Counted from the first letter of the stretch, positions 24,546-33,262 are shown. The stretch: 64,000 nucleotides of DNA from Halorubrum distributum JCM 10118 (GCF_000337335.1 NZ_AOJN01000023.1:50627-114626); one strand, 5' to 3'. Made by a program: numbers and translations. Notes: generated by a model not told the origin, from the letters alone.

Positions 24546-25403
24546 TCAGACCTCTCGTTCGAGCGTCGCCTCGGTGTCGATTCCGTACACCGCGCGGGGG
24601 GTCTCGACGTGCGCCCGCCGGACCGCCTCGTCGTGTTCCCCCTCCAACAGCCAGCGCACCCGCCGCGGGACGGTCTTCGGTCCGAGCACCATCCCCGGTC
24701 GTTCCGGGTCGTCGACGAAGTCCGTCTCCATCAGGAACGGCTCGCCGGCCTCGGCCGCGCGCTCCAGCCGCTCCTTGTCGCTCATCACGCTCGGGGTGAC
24801 GCCCGCCAGCTCGCCGGCCGCGTAGTGTTTGACGACGCGCGAGGGGTCGAGGCCGACATCCTCGGCGACCGCGGCGAGGTCGGTCAGGTCCTCGGTGGCC
24901 TCGGTGTGGAGCTGGACCGCGCAGTCGACGTCGGCGCCCAGCTCGAACGCGCGCCGCGTCACCGCGTTCGACGCGTCCCAGACCGCGTCGCTCACGTCGT
25001 AGTGAGGCCGCCCGGACTTCAGCGCGAGCGCGTCCCCGTCGGCGACGTACTCGCTCGCGACCTCCAGCCCGCCGCGCATGAGGTCGCGGGCCTCGTCGGG
25101 CGCGAAGTCGCGCTCGTCGACGAGCCGACTGATCAGCCCCGGATGAACGCCCAGGACGGGCCACGCGCGGCCCGGGAGCGCGTCCGTCGCGGCCGCGACG
25201 GTCTCCAGCGTCTCCTCGAAGACGGCCCGGAAGTCGGCCGGCTCGTCCGGCTCGACGCCGAGCAGCCACGAGGGCTTGTTCACCACGAGCAGGTGGGTCC
25301 CGCCGAGCCGCGCGAACTCCTCGACGGCCTCGATCCCGCGGCCGTGTCGCGGGTCGAGGTGGAGGTGGTTGTCCAGCACCGGCGTGCCGAGGTCCTCTGT
25401 CAT
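24546..25403 (-). CDS. TatD-related metal-dependent hydrolase
   Basis: 285 residues, TIM-barrel amidohydrolase-like. Metal ligands are visible in DNHLHLDPRHGRG (HxH near residue 13), in the central QLHTEATEDL histidine, in VVKHYAAG, and in the late LMETDFVDDP aspartate. This is the TatD branch, whose members act as 3'-5' nucleases or other phosphodiesterases. The archaeal subgroup is less studied. The HLHLD in place of HTHLD is a minor difference. The ATG at 25403 is the only reasonable start. Confidence 0.85.
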   Translation of the reverse strand: MTEDLGTPVLDNHLHLDPRHGRGIEAVEEFARLGGTHLLVVNKPSWLLGVEPDEPADFRAVFEETLETVAAATDALPGRAWPVLGVHPGLISRLVDERDFAPDEARDLMRGGLEVASEYVADGDALALKSGRPHYDVSDAVWDASNAVTRRAFELGADVDCAVQLHTEATEDLTDLAAVAEDVGLDPSRVVKHYAAGELAGVTPSVMSDKERLERAAEAGEPFLMETDFVDDPERPGMVLGPKTVPRRVRWLLEGEHDEAVRRAHVETPRAVYGIDTEATLEREV

Positions 25404-25502
25404 GCGAGATGGTTCGGCCGCGCGCGATTAGAAGGATCGGTCCGTGGCGGTCGGCGCGGTCGGCGACCGCGGGAGGCTCGTCGCGGCGCGCCGGGGCGCG
25501 GT

Positions 25503-26531
25503 TCAGTCGGCGCGGTTCGCCGCAAACGCTGTGTCGGTCCCGGGGACGGTCACGTCGGCGAGGCCAGATTCGATCTCCTCGCGTCGGTCCTCGAACCGCC
25601 CGGGCAACACCAGCCGGTCCCCGAGCGCGTCGAGGGGCTCGTCGCTCGCGTACCCCGGGTCGGCGGTGGCGAGCTCGAAGAGGACGCCCGCGAACTCCCG
25701 GAAGTAGACGGACCGGAACCAGTGGCGGTCGATCTGTTCGGTCGGGCGGAGGCCCATCGACGCGACCGCGTCGCGCATCCCGGACTGGTCGGCGTCCGTC
25801 GGCGTCTGGAACGCGACGTGGTGGACCGTGCCGCGCCCCGAGCTTCCCTGCCGATCAGTTTCGACGACGTCCACGTACTTCCCCACGGCGCCGCCCGCGG
25901 CGAAGCGAGTCCGGTCGTTGCCGGTCGCGGCGTCGGCCTCGGACTCGGTCTCGGTCAGCCCCATCGTCCGCAGGAGCCCCTCGGTTCGGTCGGGGTCGTC
26001 GAGCCACAGCGTCACGGAGTGGAAGCCGCGGATCGCGGCCGACTCGGGGACGTGCGCGGTCCACGCGGTCGTCGGGTCGTCGTCCGGGATCTCGACTTCG
26101 ACCAGCTCGACCGGGAGCCCGTCGGGGTCGCGGAAGGGGAGGACCGTCTCGCCGAAGCGCTCCTCGCGGGCGTCGTAGTCGACGCCGCGCTCGTCGAACC
26201 GCCCCTCCCAGTAGTCGAGGCTCCCCTCGGGCACGCGGAACGCGGTGCGGGAGACCTGCCCGGCGCCGACCTCGCCCTCCGGCAGGTCCGTCCACGGGAA
26301 GAACGTCATGCTCGTGCCGGGCGTGCCCTCGGCGTCCCCGTAGAAGAAGTGGTACGTCCCGGGGTCGTCCTGGTTGATCGAGCGCTTCACGAGGCGGAGC
26401 CCGAGCGTCTCGACCCAGAAGTCGAGGTTGCGCTGCGGGTCGCCCGCGACGCAGGTGACGTGGTGGATTCCCGGGGTGGGAGTCGGGCCGTCCTCGGTTC
26501 CGGCGCCTGCGGAGTCGGATTCGTCTGTCAT
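25503..26531 (-). CDS. ring-cleaving dioxygenase, two-domain VOC protein (MhqO-like)
   Basis: 342 residues built from two vicinal-oxygen-chelate modules, about 18-165 and 180-320. Metal-binding histidines are in GIHHVTCV (module 1) and in HSVTLW and VHHVAF (module 2), with ELVEVE and VLFELAT as glutamate-bearing closing strands. FYGDAEGTPGTSMTFFPW is strongly conserved in the MhqO/YkcA group, which is linked to extradiol cleavage of hydroquinones and to quinone or thiol stress. The substrate here is unproven. No regulator is adjacent. Confidence 0.85.
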   Translation of the reverse strand: MTDESDSAGAGTEDGPTPTPGIHHVTCVAGDPQRNLDFWVETLGLRLVKRSINQDDPGTYHFFYGDAEGTPGTSMTFFPWTDLPEGEVGAGQVSRTAFRVPEGSLDYWEGRFDERGVDYDAREERFGETVLPFRDPDGLPVELVEVEIPDDDPTTAWTAHVPESAAIRGFHSVTLWLDDPDRTEGLLRTMGLTETESEADAATGNDRTRFAAGGAVGKYVDVVETDRQGSSGRGTVHHVAFQTPTDADQSGMRDAVASMGLRPTEQIDRHWFRSVYFREFAGVLFELATADPGYASDEPLDALGDRLVLPGRFEDRREEIESGLADVTVPGTDTAFAANRAD

Positions 26532-26661
26532 ACTTCCAGATACGCTCCGGAGGGACTTGAATCGGTGCGGACACGGGTGTTACCGGGTCGAGTACGAGCC
26601 CACGACGATGGCCGAGGGCGGGATTCGATCGATACCTGAACCCCGATCGGCTGCGACATCA

Positions 26662-26925
26662 TTTATAAACGAAGTGCGGTGGCGCGTGCCGACGAGCGCC
26701 CGTCAGGGCGCGAGTCGCACGCGCGAGGGACGCGGTGAGCGCTCGAAGAGCGCGAACCGCGAGGCTGGGGAGGCGTGAGGTGCGGTGCTGTGCGGGGCGG
26801 GGTGGGGCTCAAAGGGGCAGTCGCGAGGGCGGCGTAGGCGACGCAAGCACCGCAGCGAAGGAGCGTCAGCGACTGAGCGAGGAGCGCAGCGAGCGTACGC
26901 CGCCCTCGCGACTGGGGCTTTGGAG
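26662..26925 (+). repeat. dispersed structured element, copy C
   Basis: The only copy oriented on the plus strand. It lies in the gene-free stretch 26532-27305 (774 bases). TTTATAAA at 26662-26669 precedes hairpin 3, with inner arms GCGCCC/GGGCGC and outer GCGCGTGC/GCACGCGC (26682-26733). Hairpin 2 follows with CGCGGT/ACCGCG (about 26731-26762), then the conserved GAGGCTGGGGAGGCGTGAGG, GGGCTCAAAGGGGC, and the long stem CAGTCGCGAGGGCGGCGTA/TACGCCGCCCTCGCGACTG, which is 19 perfect pairs. It runs directly into the 54-base tandem array. Confidence 0.8.
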
Positions 26926-27183
26926 GCGGTCACCGCAGAGCGAGAGATCACGTACAGCCGAGCGGCTGGGGCTTTGGAGGCGGTCACCGCAGAGCGAGGG
27001 ATCACGTACAGTCGAGCGGCTGGGGCTTTGGAGGCGGTCACCGCAGAGCGAGGGATCACGTACAGTCGAGCGGCTGGGGCTTTGGAGGTGTGTTCCAACG
27101 GTTCGTGGTCGAGTGTTTATAAACGAGCGGCTGGGGCTTCGGCGGTGTTCGCCGCCGCTCCGCAAGCAACTATTTATAAGCGA
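26908..27183 (+). repeat. tandem array of 54-57 base satellite units
   Basis: Three nearly identical 54-base units begin GCG(A/G)CTGGGGCTTTGG at 26908, 26962 and 27016. Two diverged 57-base units (27070, 27127) end in GTTTATAAACGA and ATTTATAAGCGA, and a remnant starts at 27184. Each unit holds a small hairpin such as GCGGT/ACCGC or GGCGGTGTTCGCCGCC. Units are contiguous without unique spacers, so this is not CRISPR. The remaining bases to 27305 show only another TTTTATAAATA (27223-27233). Confidence 0.85.
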
Positions 27184-27305
27184 GCGACCGGGGATGTGTA
27201 GGCCTACTCCCCGCCCGCTCTCTTTTATAAATATCGTCGGAGTTCCTCCACGATACGACCGGAATGCGGCCGCCCGCGGGTACTTCATCGGATCGAATCG
27301 ACTGA

Positions 27306-28172
27306 TCAGCGAGCTCGCGCCATGGCCCGTTCGATCCGCTCCCTGAGCATCTCCAGCTGGTCGCCGACCGCGCCAACGGCCGCGAGAACCGGATACGTGA
27401 CGTCGAGGTCCTGGTAGCAGTACCCCGGCAGGTCGAGCTCGTCGCCGAGCGCGAGCCGGCGCTCGTGGTCTGCGAGCACGCGCTGGCGGCGGGCCGCGAT
27501 CCGGTCGCAGTCGTCGCGGAGGGCCCCGATCCGGGTCCGGCAGGCGTCGAGCGCGCCGAACCCGGCGGCCGCCGAGTCGTCTCCTTCACCGCCGATCTCC
27601 GCTTCGATCGCCCCGATCTCCGTCCGGATCGGTTCGAGGCGGGACCCAGCGCGCTCGACCGACTCGATCTCCGACTCCACGGCGTCGAGGAACGCCTCGC
27701 GCTCCTGAACGGCGGTCTCGACCGCGCACAGCAACGAGCGCTTGTACTCCTCGTGGAAGCAGTCCGTGCGGGTGAGCACGTAGGCGAGCTCGGGACCGAA
27801 CTCCTCGGCGACGCTCCGCTCGTAGGTGTCGTCGTACTCCGCCTCGTAGTGCGGGACCGACATCACCGTGGCGCGGTACGCGTCCCGGACCGCGACGAGC
27901 CGAGACCCGGGCGGCGCCGCACCGTCGGCTCCCCCGGTCGCTCCCCCGATCGCGCCGCGGACGCCGGCCGGTCCGCCCGCGCCGGCGAATCCTCCGCCCG
28001 CGCCCGGGTCCGTCGGGTCGACGCGCCCGCTCTCGTTCGGGATCGAGGAGACCCGGCCGCGAAACGCTCGGAACGCCTCCCGCTCGTCGACGACTCGACG
28101 CCGCTCGACCCGGAGCTTCGCCCGCGCCGCCCGGATCGGGTCGCTCCCCTCGTCCGCGTGAGTCGCTGCCAT
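27306..28172 (-). CDS. haloarchaeal coiled-coil protein (DUF7260-like)
   Basis: 288 residues. It opens with a helical, arginine/glutamate-rich stretch (RAARAKLRVERRRVVDEREAF), then a glycine-rich low-complexity linker (about 50-90). A domain with VRDAYRATVMSVPHYEAEYDDTYERSVAEEFG and two cysteines (TDCFHEEYKRSLLC) follows, then long heptad-like helices ending in QVLADHERRLALGDELDLPGYCY. I recall a haloarchaeal family of this type, possibly DUF7260; the function is unknown. It is soluble. The ATG at 28172 is used because a TATA-like CATATAAGCG lies about 33 bases upstream. Confidence 0.75.
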   Translation of the reverse strand: MAATHADEGSDPIRAARAKLRVERRRVVDEREAFRAFRGRVSSIPNESGRVDPTDPGAGGGFAGAGGPAGVRGAIGGATGGADGAAPPGSRLVAVRDAYRATVMSVPHYEAEYDDTYERSVAEEFGPELAYVLTRTDCFHEEYKRSLLCAVETAVQEREAFLDAVESEIESVERAGSRLEPIRTEIGAIEAEIGGEGDDSAAAGFGALDACRTRIGALRDDCDRIAARRQRVLADHERRLALGDELDLPGYCYQDLDVTYPVLAAVGAVGDQLEMLRERIERAMARAR

Positions 28173-28354
28173 ACGTCGCGGCACGTCGAGGCCCCTCGTA
28201 AGCGCTTATATGAGTGGTATCGCGGAGGGCAGAGACGTCCGGGCCGCTCCGGAGCGGTATATACTCCCCTCGCCGTCCCCGTCGGTTGCGGCCGCGGTCG
28301 CTCGTACCGGCCCCGGTGGACAGCGACTTTACCGCGCCGCCCCCGACCGACAGT

Positions 28355-28720
28355 ATGGAGAAGGTGTCCCTTGCCGAGGCGTTCGACTCGTTCGACGAGA
28401 CGTGGTCGCCGCGGCTCGCGGGCGAGCTCAACGGGCAGGCGGTGAAACTCGCGAAGGCGGACGGGGAGTTCGTCTGGCACAGCCACGCGGAGGCCGACGA
28501 GCTGTTCCTCGTCAACGCGGGTCGACTCCGGATCGAGTTCCGCGACGAGGCGGACGCGGTGCTGGAGGCGGGCGAGTTCACGATCGTTCCGCGCGGGACC
28601 GAACACCGGCCCGTCGCCGAGCCCGAGGCCGAAATCGTCCTCTTCGAGCCGAGCGAGACGCGCAACACGGGCGACGTCGAGACCGACGAGACGGTGACCG
28701 ACTTGAAGAGCCTCGACTGA
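28355..28720 (+). CDS. cupin domain protein
   Basis: 121 residues, one cupin barrel. Motif 1 is WHSHAEADELFLVNAGRLRIEF, with two histidines and a glutamate as metal ligands. Motif 2 is EFTIVPRGTEHRPVAEPEAEIVLFEP, with the last histidine. Small cupins of this shape include isomerases and dioxygenases, so the activity is open. GACTTTACC (28325-28333) lies about 27 bases before the ATG and indicates a leaderless message. A stronger TATA-like GGTATATAC (28256-28264) lies further up and may serve another transcript. It converges with the membrane gene at 28724. Confidence 0.85.
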   Translation: MEKVSLAEAFDSFDETWSPRLAGELNGQAVKLAKADGEFVWHSHAEADELFLVNAGRLRIEFRDEADAVLEAGEFTIVPRGTEHRPVAEPEAEIVLFEPSETRNTGDVETDETVTDLKSLD

Positions 28721-28723
28721 CCC

Positions 28724-29107
28724 TCACGCCACCGCGGCCCGCGCCAGCGACCCGAACAGCGGCAGCCCCAGCCCCGCGCCGACCGTGACGTAGACGACCG
28801 GGAACATGTCCGACGCCGCCCCGGCCGCCGGCCCGAGCGAGAGCACGAACGCGGCGAGACAGACCACGCCGGCGCCGAAGGCGTACCCCGCTCCACGACG
28901 CGCCGTCGGCGCCGGGAGCGACGCGAGCGCGCCCGCCGCGATAAGCCCGAGCCAGTGGACCGACGCGACCCCGACGCCGACGGCGAGCGCGGCGACCACC
29001 GCGACCGCGTGCGGTCCCGGCTCGGTCCTGACGCGGTCGCGGAGCGCGGTCGACTCCGAAGACACGTTCGACTCCGAATTTCCGGGCGACTCCGACGCGT
29101 CGCTCAT
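28724..29107 (-). CDS. small membrane protein coupled to the acylase gene
   Basis: 127 residues. A 40-residue acidic N-terminus is followed by four hydrophobic segments (for example HAVAVVAALAVGVGVASVHWL and GYAFGAGVVCLAAFVLSLGPAAG). No family recognised; similar short membrane proteins occur in haloarchaea. Its ATG overlaps the TGA of the penicillin-acylase-family gene (ATGA at 29104-29107), so the two are probably translated together. Confidence 0.7.
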   Translation of the reverse strand: MSDASESPGNSESNVSSESTALRDRVRTEPGPHAVAVVAALAVGVGVASVHWLGLIAAGALASLPAPTARRGAGYAFGAGVVCLAAFVLSLGPAAGAASDMFPVVYVTVGAGLGLPLFGSLARAAVA

Positions 29108-31593
29108 CGGGACCCCTCCGTCGACGGCTCGAACCGGACCACCGGGTCGCTCCCGCCCCCGAGCGGCATCGGCCGCTGGTTGTTGTCGAGCCAGCGCCGG
29201 AGCTGGTCGTCGTAGTGCGCCGAGAAGTAGTCGCCGGAGTTGCCGCCCGGCAGGACCGCGGTCGCGTCCGTCCCCGGCCGCACGGCCATCCGCCAGCTCG
29301 ACCCGATCGCGGACTCGACGCGGTAGTTCTTCACCGTCGCGGGCGAGCCGTCCGCGGGCAGCTCCTCGTAGTTCAGGAACGGCGCCTCGCCGCCCAGCGG
29401 GTGCGCCATCGCGCGGGTGGTGTTGTAGTCGCCGTACCGGTCCCAGTCCTCCGAGCCGGCCGCCCCGATCTCGTCGAGCGCGTCTCGGAGGGCCGCGACC
29501 GCGAGGTCGCCCCGCGAGCGCCCGTCGAAGAGCGGGTCGTCGTCGGGGAGCCGCGCGAGCGTCCGGTCGTTCGGGTAGTACGACTCGCCGTGGTCGGCGT
29601 CCGAGAACGCGGGCCCGAAGACGCGCTCGCGGAATTTCGGGAGGTAGCGGGCGAAGATCAGCGCGGCGCGCGAGTCGCGTTCCATCCGGTAGTCCCAGTC
29701 GTCGAGGTCGTTGGCGGCGTCGATGACAGCGGGCCTGAAGCCGTGCCGGTCGCGGACCGCCTCGACCAGCTCGGGGACGAGTTCGGCCGCGCGGCCGTCG
29801 CGCACGTCGTTCTGGAGCGCGCGGTGGAAGTCGGGGTCGGTCGGTCCCTCCCCGCCGGCGTCGGCGTCGCCGCCCCCGCCGATCGCGTCGTCGAGCCGGT
29901 CGGCGATCCGCGCCCCGCGGTACGGCGTCGCGTAGTCGACGCCGACGTAGTGGACCGGGTCGTCGATCGGGCGCTGGTTGGCCGTCGAGAGGACGTCGGG
30001 ATCGATCGCGTGCGGCTTCTCCTCGAAGGGGACGAACCCCTCCCACGAGGACTCGCCGAACGGCTCGAACCCCCGCCACTCCCCCTCGCCCGCGGAGCCG
30101 TCGAAGATCCGGTCGCCGTCGACGACCTCGCCGTCGATACGCCGGATCGGCAGCCGACCGGTCGCGAAGTAAAGCGTCCGGCCGTCCGCGTCGGCGTAGA
30201 CGAGGTTCTGCGTCGGCAGGTCGAAGTCGCGCGTCGCCGCCAGCAGGTCGTCGATCCCCTCGCTGCGCCCGTAGGCCTCGATGGCGGCCGTGGTCCGCGT
30301 CGCGGTGTGGCCCGTCCACGCGACGCCGACCGTCCGTCCCTCGCGCTCGATCAGGGGACCGTGAACGGTGCGGCGCACGCGGAGCTCGCGGTCCTCGCCC
30401 CCCGCCACCGGGATCGTCTCGCGCTCGTCGGTCTCGAAGTCGCGCCACTCGCCCTCGTAGCGGTAGCGGTCGCCCGCGTCGTCGATCTCGTACCGGTAGC
30501 AGTCGAGGACGTCGGCACCGAGGTTTGTGAACGACCACGCGCCGCGGTCGTTCGCGCCGGCGATGACGAACGGGACGCCGGAGAACGTCGCGCCCCGCAC
30601 CGACCGCTCGGGGGTGTCGACCGACTGCTCGTACCACAGCGGCGGCGCCTGGAGGGAGAGGTGCGGGTCGTACGCGAGTATCGGCGTCCCGCTCGCGGTG
30701 TGCTCGCCGGAGACGACCCAGCTGTTCGAGCCGACGCCCGTCGGCGACTCGAAGCCCGAGAGCCAGTCGGTCAGGGCGGCGTCGATGGGGTCGGCGGCGT
30801 CGACGGGGTCGGCGGTGTCGACGGAGTCGGTCGACCCGTTCGAGACGGGTTCGCCTGGGGCCAGTTCGCCGCTTCTCGAGTCTCCGAGCCGCGTCTCCGT
30901 CCCGTCGAGGATCGGGTAGTCGTGGTCGTACCGCGTCGGAAACAGCGTCTCCGCGCGGTCCGCGCCGAGGCGGTCGGCGACGAGCGCGCGTCGCAGTTCG
31001 CTGAAGCTCCCCGTGAGCGTCCACGAGATCTGCTTTTCCATCAACATCGAGTCGACGGGGGTCCACGGCTCGGGCTCGTAGCCGATCAGCTCGAACTCCA
31101 GCGGGAGCGGCAGGTCGTCCATCGCCGCGTTGACGCCGTCGGCGAACGCCTCCACGAGGGGGCCGGCGCGCGTCTCGGCGACGACCTCCCAGGTCGCTTC
31201 CGCGGCGTCGGCGAACCCCATCGCGACGTTGAACTCGTCGCTGCCGAGCGTCGCCTCGCCGATCACCGCCGAGAGCCGGCCGCGCATGACGCGGCGCTGG
31301 AGGTCCATCGCGAACAGCCGGTCGAACGCCTGGCAGTAGCCGACCGCGAAGTACGCCGCGGGCTCGGCGTCCGCCTCGACCTGCGGGACGCCGAACTCGT
31401 CGCGGGCGACGGTCGCGGGCCCGTGCGGGCTCTCGACGGTCTCGGGGAGCGAGCGGTCGGCCGCGTCCCACGCCCGGCCCGACAGCGGGGCGAACGAGTC
31501 GAGGAGGTCGGCCGCGTCGCTCGCCGCCAGCCCGGCTGTCCCAGCGGCGAGGACGCTCGCGAGGACCGCGCGGCGCGTGGTGTCGCGTGTCAC
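29104..31593 (-). CDS. penicillin acylase family Ntn hydrolase
   Basis: 829 residues, exported. Family members are self-cleaving Ntn hydrolases that split amide bonds of penicillins, acyl-homoserine lactones or similar compounds. The nucleophile is S289 in GVGSNSWVVSG, close to where the beta chain starts in known enzymes, and AYDPHLSLQAPPLWYE follows as expected. The N-terminus reads TRDTTRRAVLASVLAAG, a twin-arginine signal. AAATTATAATG places a TATA box at about 31621-31629, just over the first ATG (31620). The leaderless start should therefore be the GTG at 31593, directly before the Tat motif. The start at 31620 is the alternative. Confidence 0.87.
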   Translation of the reverse strand: MTRDTTRRAVLASVLAAGTAGLAASDAADLLDSFAPLSGRAWDAADRSLPETVESPHGPATVARDEFGVPQVEADAEPAAYFAVGYCQAFDRLFAMDLQRRVMRGRLSAVIGEATLGSDEFNVAMGFADAAEATWEVVAETRAGPLVEAFADGVNAAMDDLPLPLEFELIGYEPEPWTPVDSMLMEKQISWTLTGSFSELRRALVADRLGADRAETLFPTRYDHDYPILDGTETRLGDSRSGELAPGEPVSNGSTDSVDTADPVDAADPIDAALTDWLSGFESPTGVGSNSWVVSGEHTASGTPILAYDPHLSLQAPPLWYEQSVDTPERSVRGATFSGVPFVIAGANDRGAWSFTNLGADVLDCYRYEIDDAGDRYRYEGEWRDFETDERETIPVAGGEDRELRVRRTVHGPLIEREGRTVGVAWTGHTATRTTAAIEAYGRSEGIDDLLAATRDFDLPTQNLVYADADGRTLYFATGRLPIRRIDGEVVDGDRIFDGSAGEGEWRGFEPFGESSWEGFVPFEEKPHAIDPDVLSTANQRPIDDPVHYVGVDYATPYRGARIADRLDDAIGGGGDADAGGEGPTDPDFHRALQNDVRDGRAAELVPELVEAVRDRHGFRPAVIDAANDLDDWDYRMERDSRAALIFARYLPKFRERVFGPAFSDADHGESYYPNDRTLARLPDDDPLFDGRSRGDLAVAALRDALDEIGAAGSEDWDRYGDYNTTRAMAHPLGGEAPFLNYEELPADGSPATVKNYRVESAIGSSWRMAVRPGTDATAVLPGGNSGDYFSAHYDDQLRRWLDNNQRPMPLGGGSDPVVRFEPSTEGSR

Positions 31594-31683
31594 CTCCCGA
31601 CCGAGGCCCCGATACCTCATTATAATTTGGATTAGACCGGGGGCGGGAAACGTACATCCGTCGCCCGACCGAAAGCCGGGTCG

Positions 31684-32424
31684 ATGGAGGTCGCGCTGAT
31701 CACGGTCGGGGACGAACTGCTCTCGGGCGACACGGTGAACACCAACGCCAACTGGCTCGCCGCGGAGCTGAGCGAGCGCGGCGTCGCCGTGGCGCGGATC
31801 CTCTCGATCCCAGACGACAGGGCCGAGATCGCGGCGCGCGTCCGTGAGTACGCCGCCGACTTCGACGCCGTGATCGTCACGGGCGGGATCGGCAGCACCC
31901 CGGACGACGTGACGATGGAGGGGGTCGCTGACGCGTTCGACCGCGAGATGGCCCCGACCGAGCTCACGCTCGAATCGGTCGAGCGCCGGCTGGCCGCGAT
32001 CCGCGAGCGCGTGCCCGACCGCGAGTTCGACGTCGACGTCGCGGCGGAGGCGTCGGTCCCCGAGGGGAGCCGCCCGCTGGTGACCGAAGCGGGGCTCGCG
32101 CCGGGCTGCGTCGTCGAGAACGCGTACGTCATGCCCGGGATCCCGGACGAGCTGAAGGCGACGTTCGAGACGGTCGCCGACGAGTTCGCGGGCGACCGGC
32201 GCTCGCGGTTCCTCTACACCGTCGAGCCGGAGTCGAACATCATCCCCGCGCTGAAGGAGGCGATGGACCGTTTCGACGTCGCCGTCGGCTGTTACCCCGA
32301 CCGCGAGGCCGACCACAACCGGCTGAAGGTGACCGCGACCGACGACGACGCGCTCGACGACGCCGCGGCGTGGCTGCTGGAGAACGTCGACGCGAGCGAG
32401 ACGCCGGTGTCGCGCGATTGGTGA
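31684..32424 (+). CDS. molybdopterin-binding domain protein (CinA N-terminal type)
   Basis: 246 residues. VALITVGDELLSGDTVNTNANWLAAEL and DAVIVTGGIGSTPDDVTMEGVADAF are the hallmark motifs of the MoaB/MogA-like fold in CinA-type proteins. Bacterial CinA adds a C-terminal NMN deamidase domain. This archaeal short form has only the N-terminal domain plus about 80 further residues, and may act as a pyrophosphatase on ADP-ribose or similar nucleotides, which is uncertain here. The stop overlaps a GTG (GTGA, 32421-32424) that opens the reading frame described next. Confidence 0.87.
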   Translation: MEVALITVGDELLSGDTVNTNANWLAAELSERGVAVARILSIPDDRAEIAARVREYAADFDAVIVTGGIGSTPDDVTMEGVADAFDREMAPTELTLESVERRLAAIRERVPDREFDVDVAAEASVPEGSRPLVTEAGLAPGCVVENAYVMPGIPDELKATFETVADEFAGDRRSRFLYTVEPESNIIPALKEAMDRFDVAVGCYPDREADHNRLKVTATDDDALDDAAAWLLENVDASETPVSRDW

Positions 32425-32729
32425 GGGACAGCTCGCGAGACGAGGAGAGCGACTACCACGAGCTGTCTCGGGCCGTCCGCGACGACGCCGCGGTCTGCGA
32501 CTACTGTTCGAGCGCGTTCGGCGTCGCGGACGCCGTCGCCGACGCCGGGCTGGCTACTCTCGCGGAGTACGACGGTCACTCGAGCATCCGCTCGCTGGTC
32601 GACGGAGACTACGAGATCATCACGTTCCGAGCGGGGACGGGTCTTACCGGTCGCCCGCGGGAGCGCCACCGCGGCCCCGCGGGAGCCGTGGGTCGCGTTC
32701 AGTACCGCGAGAAGTTGTCGTCCGGGTAG
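32421..32729 (+). pseudogene. possible remnant of a DsrE-like protein, coupled to the CinA-N gene
   Basis: A frame starting GTG at 32421 overlaps the previous stop. About 70 codons have the strong GC3 bias of real genes and read as a plausible folded protein: AVCDYCSSAFGVADAVADAG, then GHSSIRSLVDGDYEIITF. This layout resembles the C-terminal half of DsrE-like thiol-transfer proteins, with a CxxC-like pair. After ITF the sequence becomes arginine/glycine-rich and runs into the converging gene, so the natural end or the N-terminal half seems lost. It could be a decayed gene or a short functional protein. The family assignment is weak. Confidence 0.4.
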
Positions 32730-33262
32730 ACGTACCCGTCGTCGAGGTCGACGACGTCCAGCGTCGCCAGCCGACGCAGCCGCGAAGTCGCGTCGTCCTC
32801 GTCGATTCCCAGTTCGACCGCCCGCGCGAGCACCCGATCGCGGGTCGGAACCGACTCGACCAGCCCGTCGTCGTCTAAGACCATCTCCTCGGCGACGATG
32901 GCCTTCAGGACCGCGCCGTGTTGGCGCTTCGAGGGGGTCCGGTCGGCGCCGGTCCACTCGATGGAGAGTGACCCGTCGTCGCTGACGTGCGAGACGACGA
33001 ACCCGTCGGGGAGCGTCTCCGTCAGCGTGGCGACGAGCGCCGCCCGATCGAGCCGCGCCGTGAACCGATACCGGTGCCCGTCGCCCGACCGCCCCGTCAC
33101 CTCGACGTTCGCCCCGTCCTGCTCGACGGCGTCGGTCACCGCCGCCGCCAGTCGCTTCCCGACGTTCGCGGCTATCCGGTCGCGCTTTTTCGCGGCCCTG
33201 GCCGCCTCTCTCGCCGACGCCTCGTAGGCTTTCATGCGTTCGTGTAGCGGCGTGTCGTCCAT
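32699..33262 (-). CDS. hypothetical protein with a C-terminal helix-turn-helix-like region
   Basis: 187 residues. The first 45 residues form a basic, lysine/arginine-rich helix (MKAYEASAREAARAAKKRDRI), unusual for this acidic proteome. A middle alpha/beta part (RYRFTARLDRAALVATLTETLPDGFVV) is followed by a C-terminal segment, RVLARAVELGIDEDDATSRLRRLATLDVVDLDDGYV, which looks like a small winged-helix. A nucleic-acid-binding role is possible. No family recognised. GGTAATTCGG about 25 bases upstream on the minus strand is a candidate TATA box. Confidence 0.7.
   Translation of the reverse strand: MDDTPLHERMKAYEASAREAARAAKKRDRIAANVGKRLAAAVTDAVEQDGANVEVTGRSGDGHRYRFTARLDRAALVATLTETLPDGFVVSHVSDDGSLSIEWTGADRTPSKRQHGAVLKAIVAEEMVLDDDGLVESVPTRDRVLARAVELGIDEDDATSRLRRLATLDVVDLDDGYVYPDDNFSRY

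Noticed and set aside
23568-26639. 1023-codon open frame on the plus strand
   Set aside because: It is a shadow of four well-supported minus-strand genes (DUF456, DUF2150, TatD, VOC), and its product is arginine/valine-rich without any domain.
26908-27183. CRISPR-like array
   Set aside because: The 54-base units are contiguous and have no unique spacers, and no cas genes are nearby.
26735-27346. Long open frame that would code for a repetitive arginine-rich protein
   Set aside because: It runs through structured element C and its tandem array, codon bias is absent, and all six frames are open here because of GC-rich repeats.
29215-31635. 806-codon open frame opposite the acylase gene
   Set aside because: Antisense shadow of a recognised Ntn hydrolase; no motifs.
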